A stretch of 48,911 nucleotides of DNA from Flavobacteriales bacterium (lineage in GTDB: Bacteria; Bacteroidota; Bacteroidia; NS11-12g; UBA955), in the NCBI GenBank assembly GCA_024643755.1, contig JAHEMG010000003.1, positions 5,903 to 54,813 of the forward strand, written 5' to 3'. The notes below the pieces were generated by a model, which was given only the letters and a program-made list of their open reading frames with translations, had not been told where the DNA came from and ran no database searches. Positions 25,410 to 33,300 of this stretch are shown one piece after another (the stretch's first letter is position 1; each line of letters begins with the position of its first letter). The position numbers and the translations under genes are program-made.

Positions 25410-27022
25410 GGTTGTTTGATGCGGTACAATGACCATTTCCCACTTTGGGTAATTGGTAAACTATCTTGCATAGGTACTGCTTGTTGAGCATAATCCTTGA
25501 ACCATCGTTGAGGGTCATTGGTAACCACATAACCTAGTTTGCGTCCTTTTGATTTCCAGGGATAGTCTAACGGAATGGGTTGATTTTTTGATTGGAAAAT
25601 TCCCTTGGCAAGATCAGCTTGATAATCAGGGGCCAATCGCACACCTTTTGTTTCCAGGGCATACAGAGCGGTATTGGGCGAAGGGTCAAAGGCGACAAAA
25701 ACCTCGTTGTTTTGGGTGTTGTTTTGTTTAAGCCACTGGCCAATTTGCTGTAAATCTTGAATATCGGTGATTACGTTTTGACAGTAATAATCGTTGGGTG
25801 TAAAGCGATGGTGGAGCATCCGCTTGGCATGTCCGAAACTCACAAAAGGAATAATCCAAAGTCCTAACATGCTCGCCAGAGCAGGCATCCCTTGTAGGAA
25901 TATTTTTCCATTGAGGTAGCGTTGTTGCAGCGATAGTATCGCCACGAGCAGAAAGGGCCAGGCAGCGAGGAAGTAATAGTCGTGGAACCGGAATTGAAGG
26001 TGAAATAGGACGTAGAGTCCACCAAATCCCAAGAATAGCCAAACACTGAGTTTTTCGACAATGGTGAGCTCGCGTCGAAATTTGAGCATAGAGTAACCCC
26101 AAATACCTATGATGCCAATCAAGCACCAGGTGGGGTAAAGGGAGTCTTTCCAGGTGTTGAGGCTGTATTCGGTGACTTGAATAAACTCTGAGATAGACTT
26201 ACTGGGATTGATTTTTTGTAAAAAGTGGGTGTTGTAGGTGCTGTTGGTCAGATATTGGGCATATCGATACCAAGCAAAGATGGGCAAGAAAGGAATGAAC
26301 AGGGTAAATCCTTTGAAAGATGGCAGTGTAACGGTTTGATTCTCGTCGAGGATTTGGTATGTGTTATCGCTTGTTTGAATGACGTTTGTGCGATGTTTTC
26401 TTTTTTCAAACAGGAGTACTGCGATGATGGCTACATGCACAATCATGAACGACACCTTGATCAAACCTGTGAGTGTGATCAGGAGCAGGTAGATGTTAAA
26501 ATTCTTCCGTGTATTCAGGTGGAATTGCCATTGAATCCAGTGGTAAATGGCGGCGATGGAGAGTGAAAGTGCTACGGGATCGGCCAGAAAATTCCACGTG
26601 TAAAAAACGAAGGTGGGTGAGAGGTAGAAAATGCCGAGTAGGGCTAATTTGCTGGCGGTTCGGGGTATGTAGAGCGATAGTAATCGCCATGCTGTCCACA
26701 TGCCATAGGTAACAGCGCTTCCAACGAGTAGGCGGTAAATGATGGGTTTGAATCCAAACAGTTTGTACAGGAGTGAAACGAGGTAGGGAATAATGGGGAA
26801 TTCCATGCCGGCGATGCCTTCAGCGGCACGATTTTCCATCACGCGGGGTTCAAAAAAGTTCATGGATTCGTGCCAGAAATTCCAAGCCACGCAGGCACGA
26901 TCGGCTTGAGCACCTTGATGCATGCCGTAAACCGGCATATCCAAGAATTCCAACCACCCTAAGGCCAATTGGATGAATAGCCAGAACAGCCAAAATGCAC
27001 GATCGGGGTTACGCTGTTCCAA
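25406..27022 (-). CDS. GT39/ArnT-like membrane glycosyltransferase
   Basis: 538 residues with about 11-12 membrane segments and a soluble C-terminal part (from ~430). The first periplasmic loop contains GMHQGAQADRACVAWNFW and later ENRAAEGIAGMEFP, the acidic pattern expected in polyprenyl-phosphate-sugar-dependent GT-C transferases (PMT/ArnT type). Such enzymes move a sugar from a lipid carrier to a periplasmic acceptor (lipid A, protein or glycan). The acceptor cannot be deduced. It lies one base after the GT2 gene and is surely co-transcribed: the GT2 enzyme would load the sugar on the polyprenyl carrier, this one would use it. Convergent 4-bp overlap with the barrel gene. Confidence 0.8.
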   Translation of the reverse strand: MEQRNPDRAFWLFWLFIQLALGWLEFLDMPVYGMHQGAQADRACVAWNFWHESMNFFEPRVMENRAAEGIAGMEFPIIPYLVSLLYKLFGFKPIIYRLLVGSAVTYGMWTAWRLLSLYIPRTASKLALLGIFYLSPTFVFYTWNFLADPVALSLSIAAIYHWIQWQFHLNTRKNFNIYLLLITLTGLIKVSFMIVHVAIIAVLLFEKRKHRTNVIQTSDNTYQILDENQTVTLPSFKGFTLFIPFLPIFAWYRYAQYLTNSTYNTHFLQKINPSKSISEFIQVTEYSLNTWKDSLYPTWCLIGIIGIWGYSMLKFRRELTIVEKLSVWLFLGFGGLYVLFHLQFRFHDYYFLAAWPFLLVAILSLQQRYLNGKIFLQGMPALASMLGLWIIPFVSFGHAKRMLHHRFTPNDYYCQNVITDIQDLQQIGQWLKQNNTQNNEVFVAFDPSPNTALYALETKGVRLAPDYQADLAKGIFQSKNQPIPLDYPWKSKGRKLGYVVTNDPQRWFKDYAQQAVPMQDSLPITQSGKWSLYRIKQP

Positions 27023-27023
27023 A

Positions 27024-27974
27024 TTAATTTGAATTGAGGTGCTGAATGTTGGAATCCTTCACAATGTAGGTGGGTCGGTTCTTTACGTTTTCGCTAACCC
27101 TTCCTAGGTATTCGCCCAAAATGCCAATGCCGAGTAATTGAACGCCACCCAGAAACAAAACGGAGATGTGCAGGGATGTCCATCCCACTTCTGTGTATCC
27201 AAAGAATTTTTGGTAAAGACTATAGAGTATGAGCAGGAATGCGATACCAGAAACGGCAAACCCGAGGAGCGTGGCCATTTTCAGGGGCCAGTTGCTAAAG
27301 CTGGAAATACCATCGGTAGCAAACCGCATCATTTTGCTGTAGGTGAATTTGGTGCTACCGCCCATCCGTTCTTCGCGATCGTATTCTACGTAGGTGGCAT
27401 TAAAACCAATCCACGCGATTTGTCCGCGCAGGTACTTATGCTGTTCAGGCATGTTTTTCAGCACGCGCTGTACTTTCTGGTGGATGAGTCTAAAATCACC
27501 GGTATCGATAGGGATATCGATTTGGGTGATTTTGGCGAGCAAACGATAAAATACTTTGGCGGTGAGCTTTTTTAGCCAAGATTCACCCATGCGCTTTTTT
27601 CGTTTGGCATAAACCACTTCAAATCCTTCCAAGGACTTTTGGTAGAGTTCGGGAATTAGCTCAGGGGGATCTTGTCCGTCGCCATCCATGATCACAATGC
27701 GGGTGCCTTGCGCATGCTCGATGCCGGCGGTAATGGCAATTTGATGTCCAAAATTCCTAGAGAAATCGATGTATTTGATTTCTGTATGTGATTCGCTGAG
27801 GCCTTTAAGGATATTCACGCTGGCATCGGTAGAACCATCGTTGATGTATATTACCTCGAATGATAGGTTGAGGTCGCTAACAGCTTGAAGAATGCGGTTA
27901 TTCAGGGGGACCACGTTCATCTCCTCATTGAAGATGGGGACGATGATTGACAAATCAACAATTCCTTGGGTCAT
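27024..27974 (-). CDS. Polyprenyl-phosphate glycosyltransferase (GT2, GtrB/DPM1-like)
   Basis: A 316-residue cytosolic-face GT2 enzyme with a C-terminal membrane anchor. The GT-A domain shows IIVPIFNEE, the metal-binding DGDGQDPPE (residues ~97-105) and the acceptor-loop RGQIAWIGF. Two helices (~233-258 and ~268-290) tether it. The family transfers glucose or mannose from a nucleotide sugar to undecaprenyl phosphate. It is the first gene of an operon with the GT39-like transferase, giving a two-step lipid-linked glycosylation module. An exact -7 element lies only 4 nt before its ATG, so its mRNA is predicted leaderless. Divergent from a thioredoxin lipoprotein with 60 bp between. Confidence 0.93.
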   Translation of the reverse strand: MTQGIVDLSIIVPIFNEEMNVVPLNNRILQAVSDLNLSFEVIYINDGSTDASVNILKGLSESHTEIKYIDFSRNFGHQIAITAGIEHAQGTRIVIMDGDGQDPPELIPELYQKSLEGFEVVYAKRKKRMGESWLKKLTAKVFYRLLAKITQIDIPIDTGDFRLIHQKVQRVLKNMPEQHKYLRGQIAWIGFNATYVEYDREERMGGSTKFTYSKMMRFATDGISSFSNWPLKMATLLGFAVSGIAFLLILYSLYQKFFGYTEVGWTSLHISVLFLGGVQLLGIGILGEYLGRVSENVKNRPTYIVKDSNIQHLNSN

Positions 27975-27978
27975 TCAA

Positions 27979-27986
27979 CAAAAATA
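27979..27986 (-). promoter_or_regulatory. -7 element for the GT2-GT39 operon
   Basis: TATTTTTG on the minus strand, exact TAnnTTTG, 4 nt before the ATG at 27974. Predicted transcription start coincides with the A of ATG. Confidence 0.65.
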
Positions 27987-28001
27987 TGCAAATTGAATAA
28001 G

Positions 28002-28009
28002 TACCTTTG
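28002..28009 (+). promoter_or_regulatory. -7 element for the thioredoxin lipoprotein
   Basis: TACCTTTG, exact match, 25 nt before the ATG at 28035; predicted leader ~21 nt, rich in A just before the start codon. Confidence 0.65.
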
Positions 28010-28034
28010 TGTAAATCACGAAAACAACAAAAAA

Positions 28035-28436
28035 ATGCGCATGACATTCAAATTGGGATTGCTTACTATGGCCTTTGCCATGATTACTTCTGTTTCATGT
28101 CAGAACAAACCGGCAGATGGACATGATGGTCCGATTACCGAGAAGCAGTTTGACGCCACGATTGCGGGCAATAAGTTGGTCATGGTTGATTTCTATACAA
28201 CTTGGTGTGGCCCTTGTAAGAAAATGGCACCATTTGTTCAGCAGATTCGCGAAAACCGCGGCAAGGATGTGATTGTGTTGAAGGTGGATGCTGAGGCACA
28301 AGCCACAATTGCTGACCGCTATCGTTTGGAGGGATATCCTACGGTGATGTTTTTCAAGAATGGCCAGGTGATTGGCAGGGCATTGGGTTTCCAAACCTAC
28401 GAAAACCTCAGTGGTTTTGTAGACCGCTTCAAGTAA
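28035..28436 (+). CDS. Thioredoxin-fold lipoprotein
   Basis: 133 residues. A signal sequence (LGLLTMAFAMITSVSC) ends in a lipobox-like cysteine, so the mature protein is a lipid-anchored periplasmic or outer-membrane thioredoxin. The fold is complete: VMVDFYTTWCGPCKKM with the CGPC active site, the DVIVLKVDAE strand, and the cis-proline in EGYPTVMFF. CGPC is the classic reducing thioredoxin active site, more usual in the cytosol; in the periplasm such proteins need an electron donor such as DsbD/CcdA, not seen here. The ATG at 28035 follows a promoter and an A-rich stretch; the ORF-track start lies upstream of the promoter and overlaps the divergent GT2 gene. Confidence 0.92.
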   Translation: MRMTFKLGLLTMAFAMITSVSCQNKPADGHDGPITEKQFDATIAGNKLVMVDFYTTWCGPCKKMAPFVQQIRENRGKDVIVLKVDAEAQATIADRYRLEGYPTVMFFKNGQVIGRALGFQTYENLSGFVDRFK

Positions 28437-28484
28437 TCGGGGTTTTACATTCATCGAGGCGCCCTAAATATGGGCGGGTGACAA

Positions 28485-29258
28485 TTAGTCTTGGTTCAAA
28501 AAGAAATGAAAGCTATCGCCTCTGAGGCCCAAACGCAGGGTTTCTAGTGGGATAATTTCATTGGGAGCGATATTTCCCAAGTTTACATTACTTCCGTACA
28601 ATTGGATGAACCAAACTTGTTGTTCTTTTTTGGGAGCTTCCCAGATGACACTTTCTTGGGGGATTTTTCTGATGATTTCAGCGACCAATCCTGAGCGAAC
28701 TTCGCCTGTACCGCGGAAAATACCAACGGTGCCTGATTCTCTGGCTTCACCGATAACTTTCCATGCACCGGCACTTAGTTCAGTTTCCATTTGTTCGATC
28801 CATTCGTAGGGAGGGATGATTTTTTCGGCATCTTTACTTCCCACCTCACTAAGTACTGTGTAATTTTTAGACAGTGTTTGGATGTACTCACATTTGGTAT
28901 CGTGGTTCATGTCTAGGCTACCGTCACTTACTTCTACATGGGTAAGGCCAAGCTTTTCAAGCAGGCGCAGGTAGTCATCGAATTGATTCCGGGCGATATA
29001 GGCTTCGAAGAGGGTGCCACCTAGATAGACGGGGATATTCTCGCTTTGATAGAGTTTAATTTTCTCTTGGATTTTTGGGGTGAAATACGAAGTTCCGAAA
29101 CCCAATTTGATGATATCGGTATAGGGATTTCCGTTTTCCAAAAAATTCTCCACTTCACGCAGACTCAGTCCTTTATCCATCACCATGGTAAGACCGTTGT
29201 TGCGTGGTTTTGTACTACGTTCTGGGAGTTGAGATAGGTTAAAGAGTTCTTGATTCAT
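28485..29258 (-). CDS. comA: Phosphosulfolactate synthase (ComA-like)
   Basis: 257 residues of a TIM-barrel enzyme that adds sulfite to phosphoenolpyruvate to give (R)-phosphosulfolactate. Recognised by TMVMDKGLS, DIIKLGFGTS, PVYLGGTLFE, the strand/loop GLTHVEVSDGSLDM, VLSEVGSKDA and IFRGTGEVR, all standard in the ComA family known from methanogen coenzyme M synthesis and Bacillus sulfolactate synthesis. In Bacteroidota the product could feed sulfolactate/sulfopyruvate towards cysteate and sulfonolipids (capnine); this is inference and the later enzymes are not in the window. The ATG at 29258 overlaps the stop of the TPR gene (ATGA), showing translational coupling. Convergent with the thioredoxin gene (48 bp). 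Confidence 0.9.
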   Translation of the reverse strand: MNQELFNLSQLPERSTKPRNNGLTMVMDKGLSLREVENFLENGNPYTDIIKLGFGTSYFTPKIQEKIKLYQSENIPVYLGGTLFEAYIARNQFDDYLRLLEKLGLTHVEVSDGSLDMNHDTKCEYIQTLSKNYTVLSEVGSKDAEKIIPPYEWIEQMETELSAGAWKVIGEARESGTVGIFRGTGEVRSGLVAEIIRKIPQESVIWEAPKKEQQVWFIQLYGSNVNLGNIAPNEIIPLETLRLGLRGDSFHFFLNQD

Positions 29259-30715
29259 GATCCTGTTCTGGGTTGGGTGTATTTTGCGATGCAATTGAGA
29301 ATGGCGGTGGCCTTTTTCAATTCAGGTGCGAAGGTAAACAATTGAATGTGTTCGTTGGCGTTGATTTCTAGGGCTTTTTCAAGCACAAATATGGCTGCCG
29401 ATGCTTGGCCGGACAAGTAGCAGAGGCCGGCGAGGCGATATAACAAACCGCTGTGTTGGGGGTTGTTTAGCAATCCGGTTTCAATGACATCTAGGGCTTT
29501 GTCTGACTCTCCAACTTCGTACAGGGAAGTACTGTAATCGAGCCAAACTTCGGGGTTGGTTGCATGCTCTACGGTGAGTGATTCATACAAGGCTTCCCAC
29601 TTTTCCTGCATGTTTGCACCGAAGTATGCACTGGCGAGTACCATGCCATAATCAGATTCAAAATGGTCAAGGTCGTAGGCGCGTTCTAGGTAGGGGATAG
29701 CGGCAGCGTAATTTTCTTCGTAGTGCCATGTCAATCCCATTGAGTACCAACATTCTGCGTCTTGGGGTTGGTGTTTGAGGATTTCTTTATAGATGGAGCG
29801 ACAGGTTTTCACGTCGCCTTGCTCGTAGTAACTCCAGGCCAAGAGTCCTTCCACTTCTGCGAACGTGCGTTTTGGAAAACGTGCTGCCAGCTCTGTGTAG
29901 GTGTTGATGAAATCTTGGTAATGGCCCAATTCATAGGTGCATTCCAAGAAGGTTACCCAAGCATCTGCGAAATTTTCGTTGATGGTAACAGCAAAGTCAA
30001 GGGCTTTGAGGGCTTGTTCATGATCGCCTTGTGCCATGTGTCCAGAGCCAAGCACATACCAAGCTTCGGCGGAATAGGGATCCTGATCAATGATGCGCTG
30101 AATCATGGGCAGTAGGGCGTCTATCAATCCACCTTCTTCTGCTTTTTCAATATATTTTTCGAGGATAACGCTGACTTCTGCACCGGTATCTAGGGCTTTT
30201 TCAAGTACGGGCATGGCCAAATCGAATTGACCGTGAAACAGAGAGATTTCCAAAAAATCTTCGAGCATGGCCTCTTCATCGCCCATGTTGGTAAGAACCG
30301 ATTGCAGCTCTTCCATGGCTTTCTTTTTATGTCCTTGCAGACTGAAAATCAGGGCTTGCATGAAACCCAAAGCGGGTTCGAAAGGGGTGTATTGGAGGGC
30401 TTGTGCAACGTAGTTTCTCGCTTTTGCCAACTTTTGGTCACGCACCAACCATTCTGCCATATGCAAGGAGAATATGGGCATGTAGGGGTATTGCTGGATG
30501 GCGGTTTCAAGGATGACTTTGATGTAGGTATCCGCGCGATATTGGCCTGTTTTTGCGGGGAATTGACTGGCATAATACCGGTACAATTCCAACCATTCTC
30601 TGGCGGAGAAAGCAGATCGTTGTTTGCTCTCGAAGTCGCGTACCAGGGCATCTACATCGCCTTGAAATACATCTTCTTCTTCGTCGTCGTCCCAGTCAGA
30701 TGAAAAGAAACTCAT
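29255..30715 (-). CDS. Cytosolic TPR-repeat protein, coupled to comA
   Basis: 486 residues with no signal peptide or membrane helix. The N-terminus is extremely acidic (DWDDDEEEDVFQGD), followed by about ten TPR-type helix pairs, easily seen in AEAWYVLGSGHMAQGDHEQA and AECWYSMGLTWHYEENYAAA. TPR solenoids bind partner proteins; the partner is unknown. Its stop codon overlaps comA's ATG (ATGA), so the two are translated together, but TPR proteins of this kind are also widespread alone, so a shared pathway is not proven. An exact -7 element 5 nt upstream predicts a leaderless or near-leaderless mRNA. Confidence 0.87.
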   Translation of the reverse strand: MSFFSSDWDDDEEEDVFQGDVDALVRDFESKQRSAFSAREWLELYRYYASQFPAKTGQYRADTYIKVILETAIQQYPYMPIFSLHMAEWLVRDQKLAKARNYVAQALQYTPFEPALGFMQALIFSLQGHKKKAMEELQSVLTNMGDEEAMLEDFLEISLFHGQFDLAMPVLEKALDTGAEVSVILEKYIEKAEEGGLIDALLPMIQRIIDQDPYSAEAWYVLGSGHMAQGDHEQALKALDFAVTINENFADAWVTFLECTYELGHYQDFINTYTELAARFPKRTFAEVEGLLAWSYYEQGDVKTCRSIYKEILKHQPQDAECWYSMGLTWHYEENYAAAIPYLERAYDLDHFESDYGMVLASAYFGANMQEKWEALYESLTVEHATNPEVWLDYSTSLYEVGESDKALDVIETGLLNNPQHSGLLYRLAGLCYLSGQASAAIFVLEKALEINANEHIQLFTFAPELKKATAILNCIAKYTQPRTGS

Positions 30716-30720
30716 TGATT

Positions 30721-30728
30721 CAAATGTA
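30721..30728 (-). promoter_or_regulatory. -7 element for the TPR-comA operon
   Basis: TACATTTG on the minus strand, exact match and identical to the ffs element, 5 nt before the ATG at 30715. Confidence 0.65.
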
Positions 30729-30731
30729 CTA

Positions 30732-30804
30732 CCATACCAAATGGAGGTGTATTAGCCCTTGGGGTCTGTTCTTCCCCAACTTTTACACATACTTTTTGGT
30801 ATGG
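30732..30804. other. Nested inverted repeat, possible structured RNA or attenuator
   Basis: Outer arms CCATACCAAA (30732-30741) and TTTGGTATGG (30795-30804) are perfectly complementary over 10 bp. Inside is a second hairpin, TTGGGG (30759-30764) and CCCCAA (30774-30779) with a 9-nt loop. It lies in the 181-bp gap between the TPR-comA promoter and the LysE gene, on the LysE side, and has no ORF. No plus-strand promoter upstream of it could be recognised, so whether it is transcribed is unknown. Confidence 0.45.
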
Positions 30805-30896
30805 CGTGGCAGTGGTTTATTTTACTGAAAAATATTGGTGGGTGGTTGCTAAATTGCGACTTCAAATGACTGCGAATTGGGTGTTATAGGCATTCA

Positions 30897-31535
30897 ATGC
30901 GTGGCAAAATGTGTAAAATCGATATGTTAGCACCCATATTTTTTGGTATTGGCACGGGCTTCGTGATGAGTATTTCATTGGGTGCGGTGTTTTTTTTATT
31001 GATTCAAGCGGGATTGGCGGGTGGATGGCGGAAGGGGTTACCGCTGGCGTTGGGGGTAATTGCGGGAGATCTTATTTACGTGACTTTATCGCTGCATTTT
31101 TCCGAGGCCATAACGGAGACGTTGGTGAATTATCGGGGGGTAATTGCAAAATTGGGTGCCATCGTATTTTTGATTTTGGCTATCGTTCATGTGTTTAACC
31201 ATCAAAAGGTGAAGGCACAGGGTTTGGATGAGCGATTGTTGCAAATGAAGGATTGGCAATTGTGGTTAAAATCGTTTGCTATCAACGTGTTGAATCCGGT
31301 GAATATCGCTTGGTGGTTGAGTTTGTATAGTTTGCCACCGGCCGCAGATTTTTCCTATTCGGGCAAGTGGATTTTTGGCATCACCACATTGGCCATGGTT
31401 TTGTGCACCGAATTGGGTGTAGCTTGGGGTGCAGGAAAAATAAAGGGGTATTTAACAGAAAGTAGAATACGGCAGATGGATTTGTTTTTGGCCGTATTGT
31501 TTTTGGCGATGGGGGTTTATTTGTTTACGGTCTGA
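30897..31535 (+). CDS. LysE/RhtB-family amino-acid exporter
   Basis: 212 residues with six predicted helices. The N-terminal GIGTGFVMSISLGAVFFLLIQ and KGLPLALGVIAGDLIYV segments, and the central NVLNPVNIAWWLSL (the NP-rich motif in helix 4), are the signature of LysE-type exporters of amino acids or related small molecules. Substrate unknown. Start is uncertain: ATGs at 30897, 30909 and 30924 are all in frame, and the last directly precedes the first helix. A structured inverted repeat lies upstream. The 3' end overlaps the convergent epimerase gene by 19 bp. Confidence 0.87.
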   Translation: MRGKMCKIDMLAPIFFGIGTGFVMSISLGAVFFLLIQAGLAGGWRKGLPLALGVIAGDLIYVTLSLHFSEAITETLVNYRGVIAKLGAIVFLILAIVHVFNHQKVKAQGLDERLLQMKDWQLWLKSFAINVLNPVNIAWWLSLYSLPPAADFSYSGKWIFGITTLAMVLCTELGVAWGAGKIKGYLTESRIRQMDLFLAVLFLAMGVYLFTV

Positions 31536-31921
31536 CAGAGTTCGGTCAGCACGGAATTGGTTGTTTTTGGGTGCAGAAATGCGATCATTTTGCCATCGGC
31601 GCCGGGTTTGGGTTGGGTGTGAATGAGTTCGAATCCACTGTTTGATTTTTCGATTAAAGCTTGGGCGATGTCATCCACTTCGAAGGCCAGGTGGTGTAAT
31701 CCCTCACCCTTTTTTTCAATGAACTTGGCGATGGTACTTTGGTCGTTGCTGGCTGCGAGCAATTCAATTTTCACCTCGCCAACTTGAAAAAAAGAGGTAA
31801 TAACGTGTTCACTTTCAACCACTTCTCGTTTGTAGGGTGATACGCCGAGCAGGCTTGTAAATAGGGCTTCAGAGGCCTCTAAATTGGCTACGGCTATGCC
31901 GATGTGTTCGAGCTTATTCAT
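31517..31921 (-). CDS. mce: Methylmalonyl-CoA epimerase
   Basis: 134 residues of the vicinal-oxygen-chelate fold that interconverts (R)- and (S)-methylmalonyl-CoA. LEHIGIAVANLEAS, the metal-binding glutamate in VKIELLA, GLHHLAFEVDD and the final FLHPKTTNSVLTEL (with the second Glu) are typical of Mce. It links propionyl-CoA carboxylation to methylmalonyl-CoA mutase; the mutase is not in the window, and an acyl-CoA carboxylase subunit is 15 kb away. The ATG at 31921 is the family start; the ORF-track start adds 21 residues unlike the family. Overlaps the convergent lysE end. Confidence 0.93.
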   Translation of the reverse strand: MNKLEHIGIAVANLEASEALFTSLLGVSPYKREVVESEHVITSFFQVGEVKIELLAASNDQSTIAKFIEKKGEGLHHLAFEVDDIAQALIEKSNSGFELIHTQPKPGADGKMIAFLHPKTTNSVLTELCQTVNK

Positions 31922-31994
31922 GGAAAAATTCACTACAAAGAACATTCTTTTGTGATAAAGTTGAAATAGCGAAACAATCTGCAACCATATGCGT

Positions 31995-32002
31995 TAATTT
32001 TG
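31995..32002 (+). promoter_or_regulatory. -7 element for iscS
   Basis: TAATTTTG, exact match, 34 nt before the ATG; predicted start of transcription ~32007, inside the inverted repeat at 32006-32022. Confidence 0.65.
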
Positions 32003-32005
32003 CAG

Positions 32006-32022
32006 TTTAGAAACACTCTAAA
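32006..32022. promoter_or_regulatory. Inverted repeat TTTAGA-N5-TCTAAA at the iscS transcription start
   Basis: A perfect 6-5-6 palindrome directly behind the -7 element, where a bound repressor would block initiation. The same motif with the same spacer length stands before iscU. Probably an operator of an iron or Fe-S-responsive regulator; the regulator class is not identifiable from sequence. Confidence 0.6.
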
Positions 32023-32036
32023 TAATAAATACGAAT

Positions 32037-33251
32037 ATGTTGAAATTGCCCATATACCTTGACAACAATGCCACCACTCAGGTGGATCCGCGCGTGTTTG
32101 AAGCCATGACGCCTTACTTTTTGGAAGCGTATGGAAACGCGGCTAGTAAGAGTCACCCCTTCGGTTGGAAAGCGGAAGAAGCGGTTGACTATGCGCGTGA
32201 GCAAATCGCCCAGTTGATTGGCAGCAGTGAAAAAGAGATTATTTTCACCAGTGGTGCTACAGAGAGCAACAATTTGGCGATCAAAGGTGTGTTTGAAATG
32301 TATGCGAGCAAAGGCAATCACATTATCACACTGTCTACCGAGCACAAGGCCATTTTGGATACCTGCAAGCATTTGGAAAAGCAGGGTGCAGAAGTGACTT
32401 ATTTGTCGGTTGGTGGCGATGGTCTAGTAACTGTTGAAGCCATTGAGGCGGCAATTAAACCAAATACAATTTTGGTTACTGTGATGTATGGTAACAATGA
32501 GTTGGGTGTGTTGCAGCCGATCAGAGAAATTGGCGCTTTGTGTAAGAGCAAAGGGGTATTGTTTCACTCAGATGCTACGCAAGCGGTAGGAAAAATACCT
32601 GTGGATGTGATGGCTGATCACATTGATTTGATGAGTTTTACAGCACACAAAATGTACGGACCAAAGGGTGTTGGTGCGTTGTATGTCCGCAGAAAAAATC
32701 CCCGTGTGAAGGTAACTGCACAGATGGATGGTGGTGGACATGAGCGCGGTATGCGCAGCGGTACTTTGAATGTTCCTGGTATCGTTGGTTTCGGTAAGGC
32801 TTGCGAAATTGCTCGCTTAGAGATGGCGGAAGAGGGAGCTCGTTTGCAGAAAATGCGTGATCGTTTGGAGGCGGCATTGTTGCAACTGGAAGAGAGTTAT
32901 TTGAACGGCAACAAAGAGCATCGTTTACCACATACGAGCAACATCAGCTTCAAGTATGTTGAAGGTGAAGGGTTGATGATGGGGATCAAGGATATCGCCG
33001 TTTCGAGTGGTTCTGCCTGTACATCAGCTTCTTTGGAGCCCAGTTATGTATTGAAAAGTTTGGGCTTGGATGATGAGTTGGCGCATAGTTCGTTGCGTTT
33101 CGGCTTGGGAAGATTCACCACAGATGAAGAAATTGATTTTACCATCAAGTGTGTTTCTGAGGCCGTAAATAAGTTGCGCGACATGAGTCCTTTGTGGGAG
33201 ATGTTCAAAGAGGGCATCGATTTGAAGAGCATCGAATGGAGTGAACATTAA
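32037..33251 (+). CDS. iscS: Cysteine desulfurase IscS
   Basis: 404 residues, IscS-type PLP enzyme that takes sulfur from cysteine for Fe-S clusters, tRNA thiolation and other uses. [12 protein letters not shown] at the N-terminus, [25 protein letters not shown], the PLP lysine in AHKMYGPKG and the persulfide cysteine in [14 protein letters not shown] are all present. The long active-site loop and length place it with IscS (group I) rather than SufS. First gene of iscS-iscU-iscA-S4; no iscR, hscA/hscB or ferredoxin gene follows, so this is a reduced isc cluster. A palindromic operator sits on its transcription start. Confidence 0.97.
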   Translation: MLKLPIYLDNNATTQVDPRVFEAMTPYFLEAYGNAASKSHPFGWKAEEAVDYAREQIAQLIGSSEKEIIFTSGATESNNLAIKGVFEMYASKGNHIITLSTEHKAILDTCKHLEKQGAEVTYLSVGGDGLVTVEAIEAAIKPNTILVTVMYGNNELGVLQPIREIGALCKSKGVLFHSDATQAVGKIPVDVMADHIDLMSFTAHKMYGPKGVGALYVRRKNPRVKVTAQMDGGGHERGMRSGTLNVPGIVGFGKACEIARLEMAEEGARLQKMRDRLEAALLQLEESYLNGNKEHRLPHTSNISFKYVEGEGLMMGIKDIAVSSGSACTSASLEPSYVLKSLGLDDELAHSSLRFGLGRFTTDEEIDFTIKCVSEAVNKLRDMSPLWEMFKEGIDLKSIEWSEH

Positions 33252-33254
33252 TCA

Positions 33255-33285
33255 TTGTTTAGAATCTATCTAAATTGTAAATTTG
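33255..33285 (+). promoter_or_regulatory. Internal promoter for iscU with embedded inverted repeat
   Basis: A -33 TTG (33255-33257), a 20-nt spacer and -7 TAAATTTG (33278-33285, exact) form the most complete promoter in the window. The spacer contains TTTAGA-N5-TCTAAA (33258-33274), the same palindrome as at iscS. Predicted leader ~11 nt, A-rich before the iscU ATG. Confidence 0.65.
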
Positions 33286-33300
33286 TAAAAGAAAAAAACC

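Noticed and set aside
28437-28484. CGCCC...GGGCG inverted repeat between thioredoxin and comA genes as a terminator
   Set aside because: Stem of only 5 bp and no T run on either side; too weak to call.
31934-31955. ACAAAGAA / TTCTTTTGT imperfect inverted repeat upstream of mce
   Set aside because: One-base slip in the arms and no second copy; not distinguishable from chance in AT-rich DNA.
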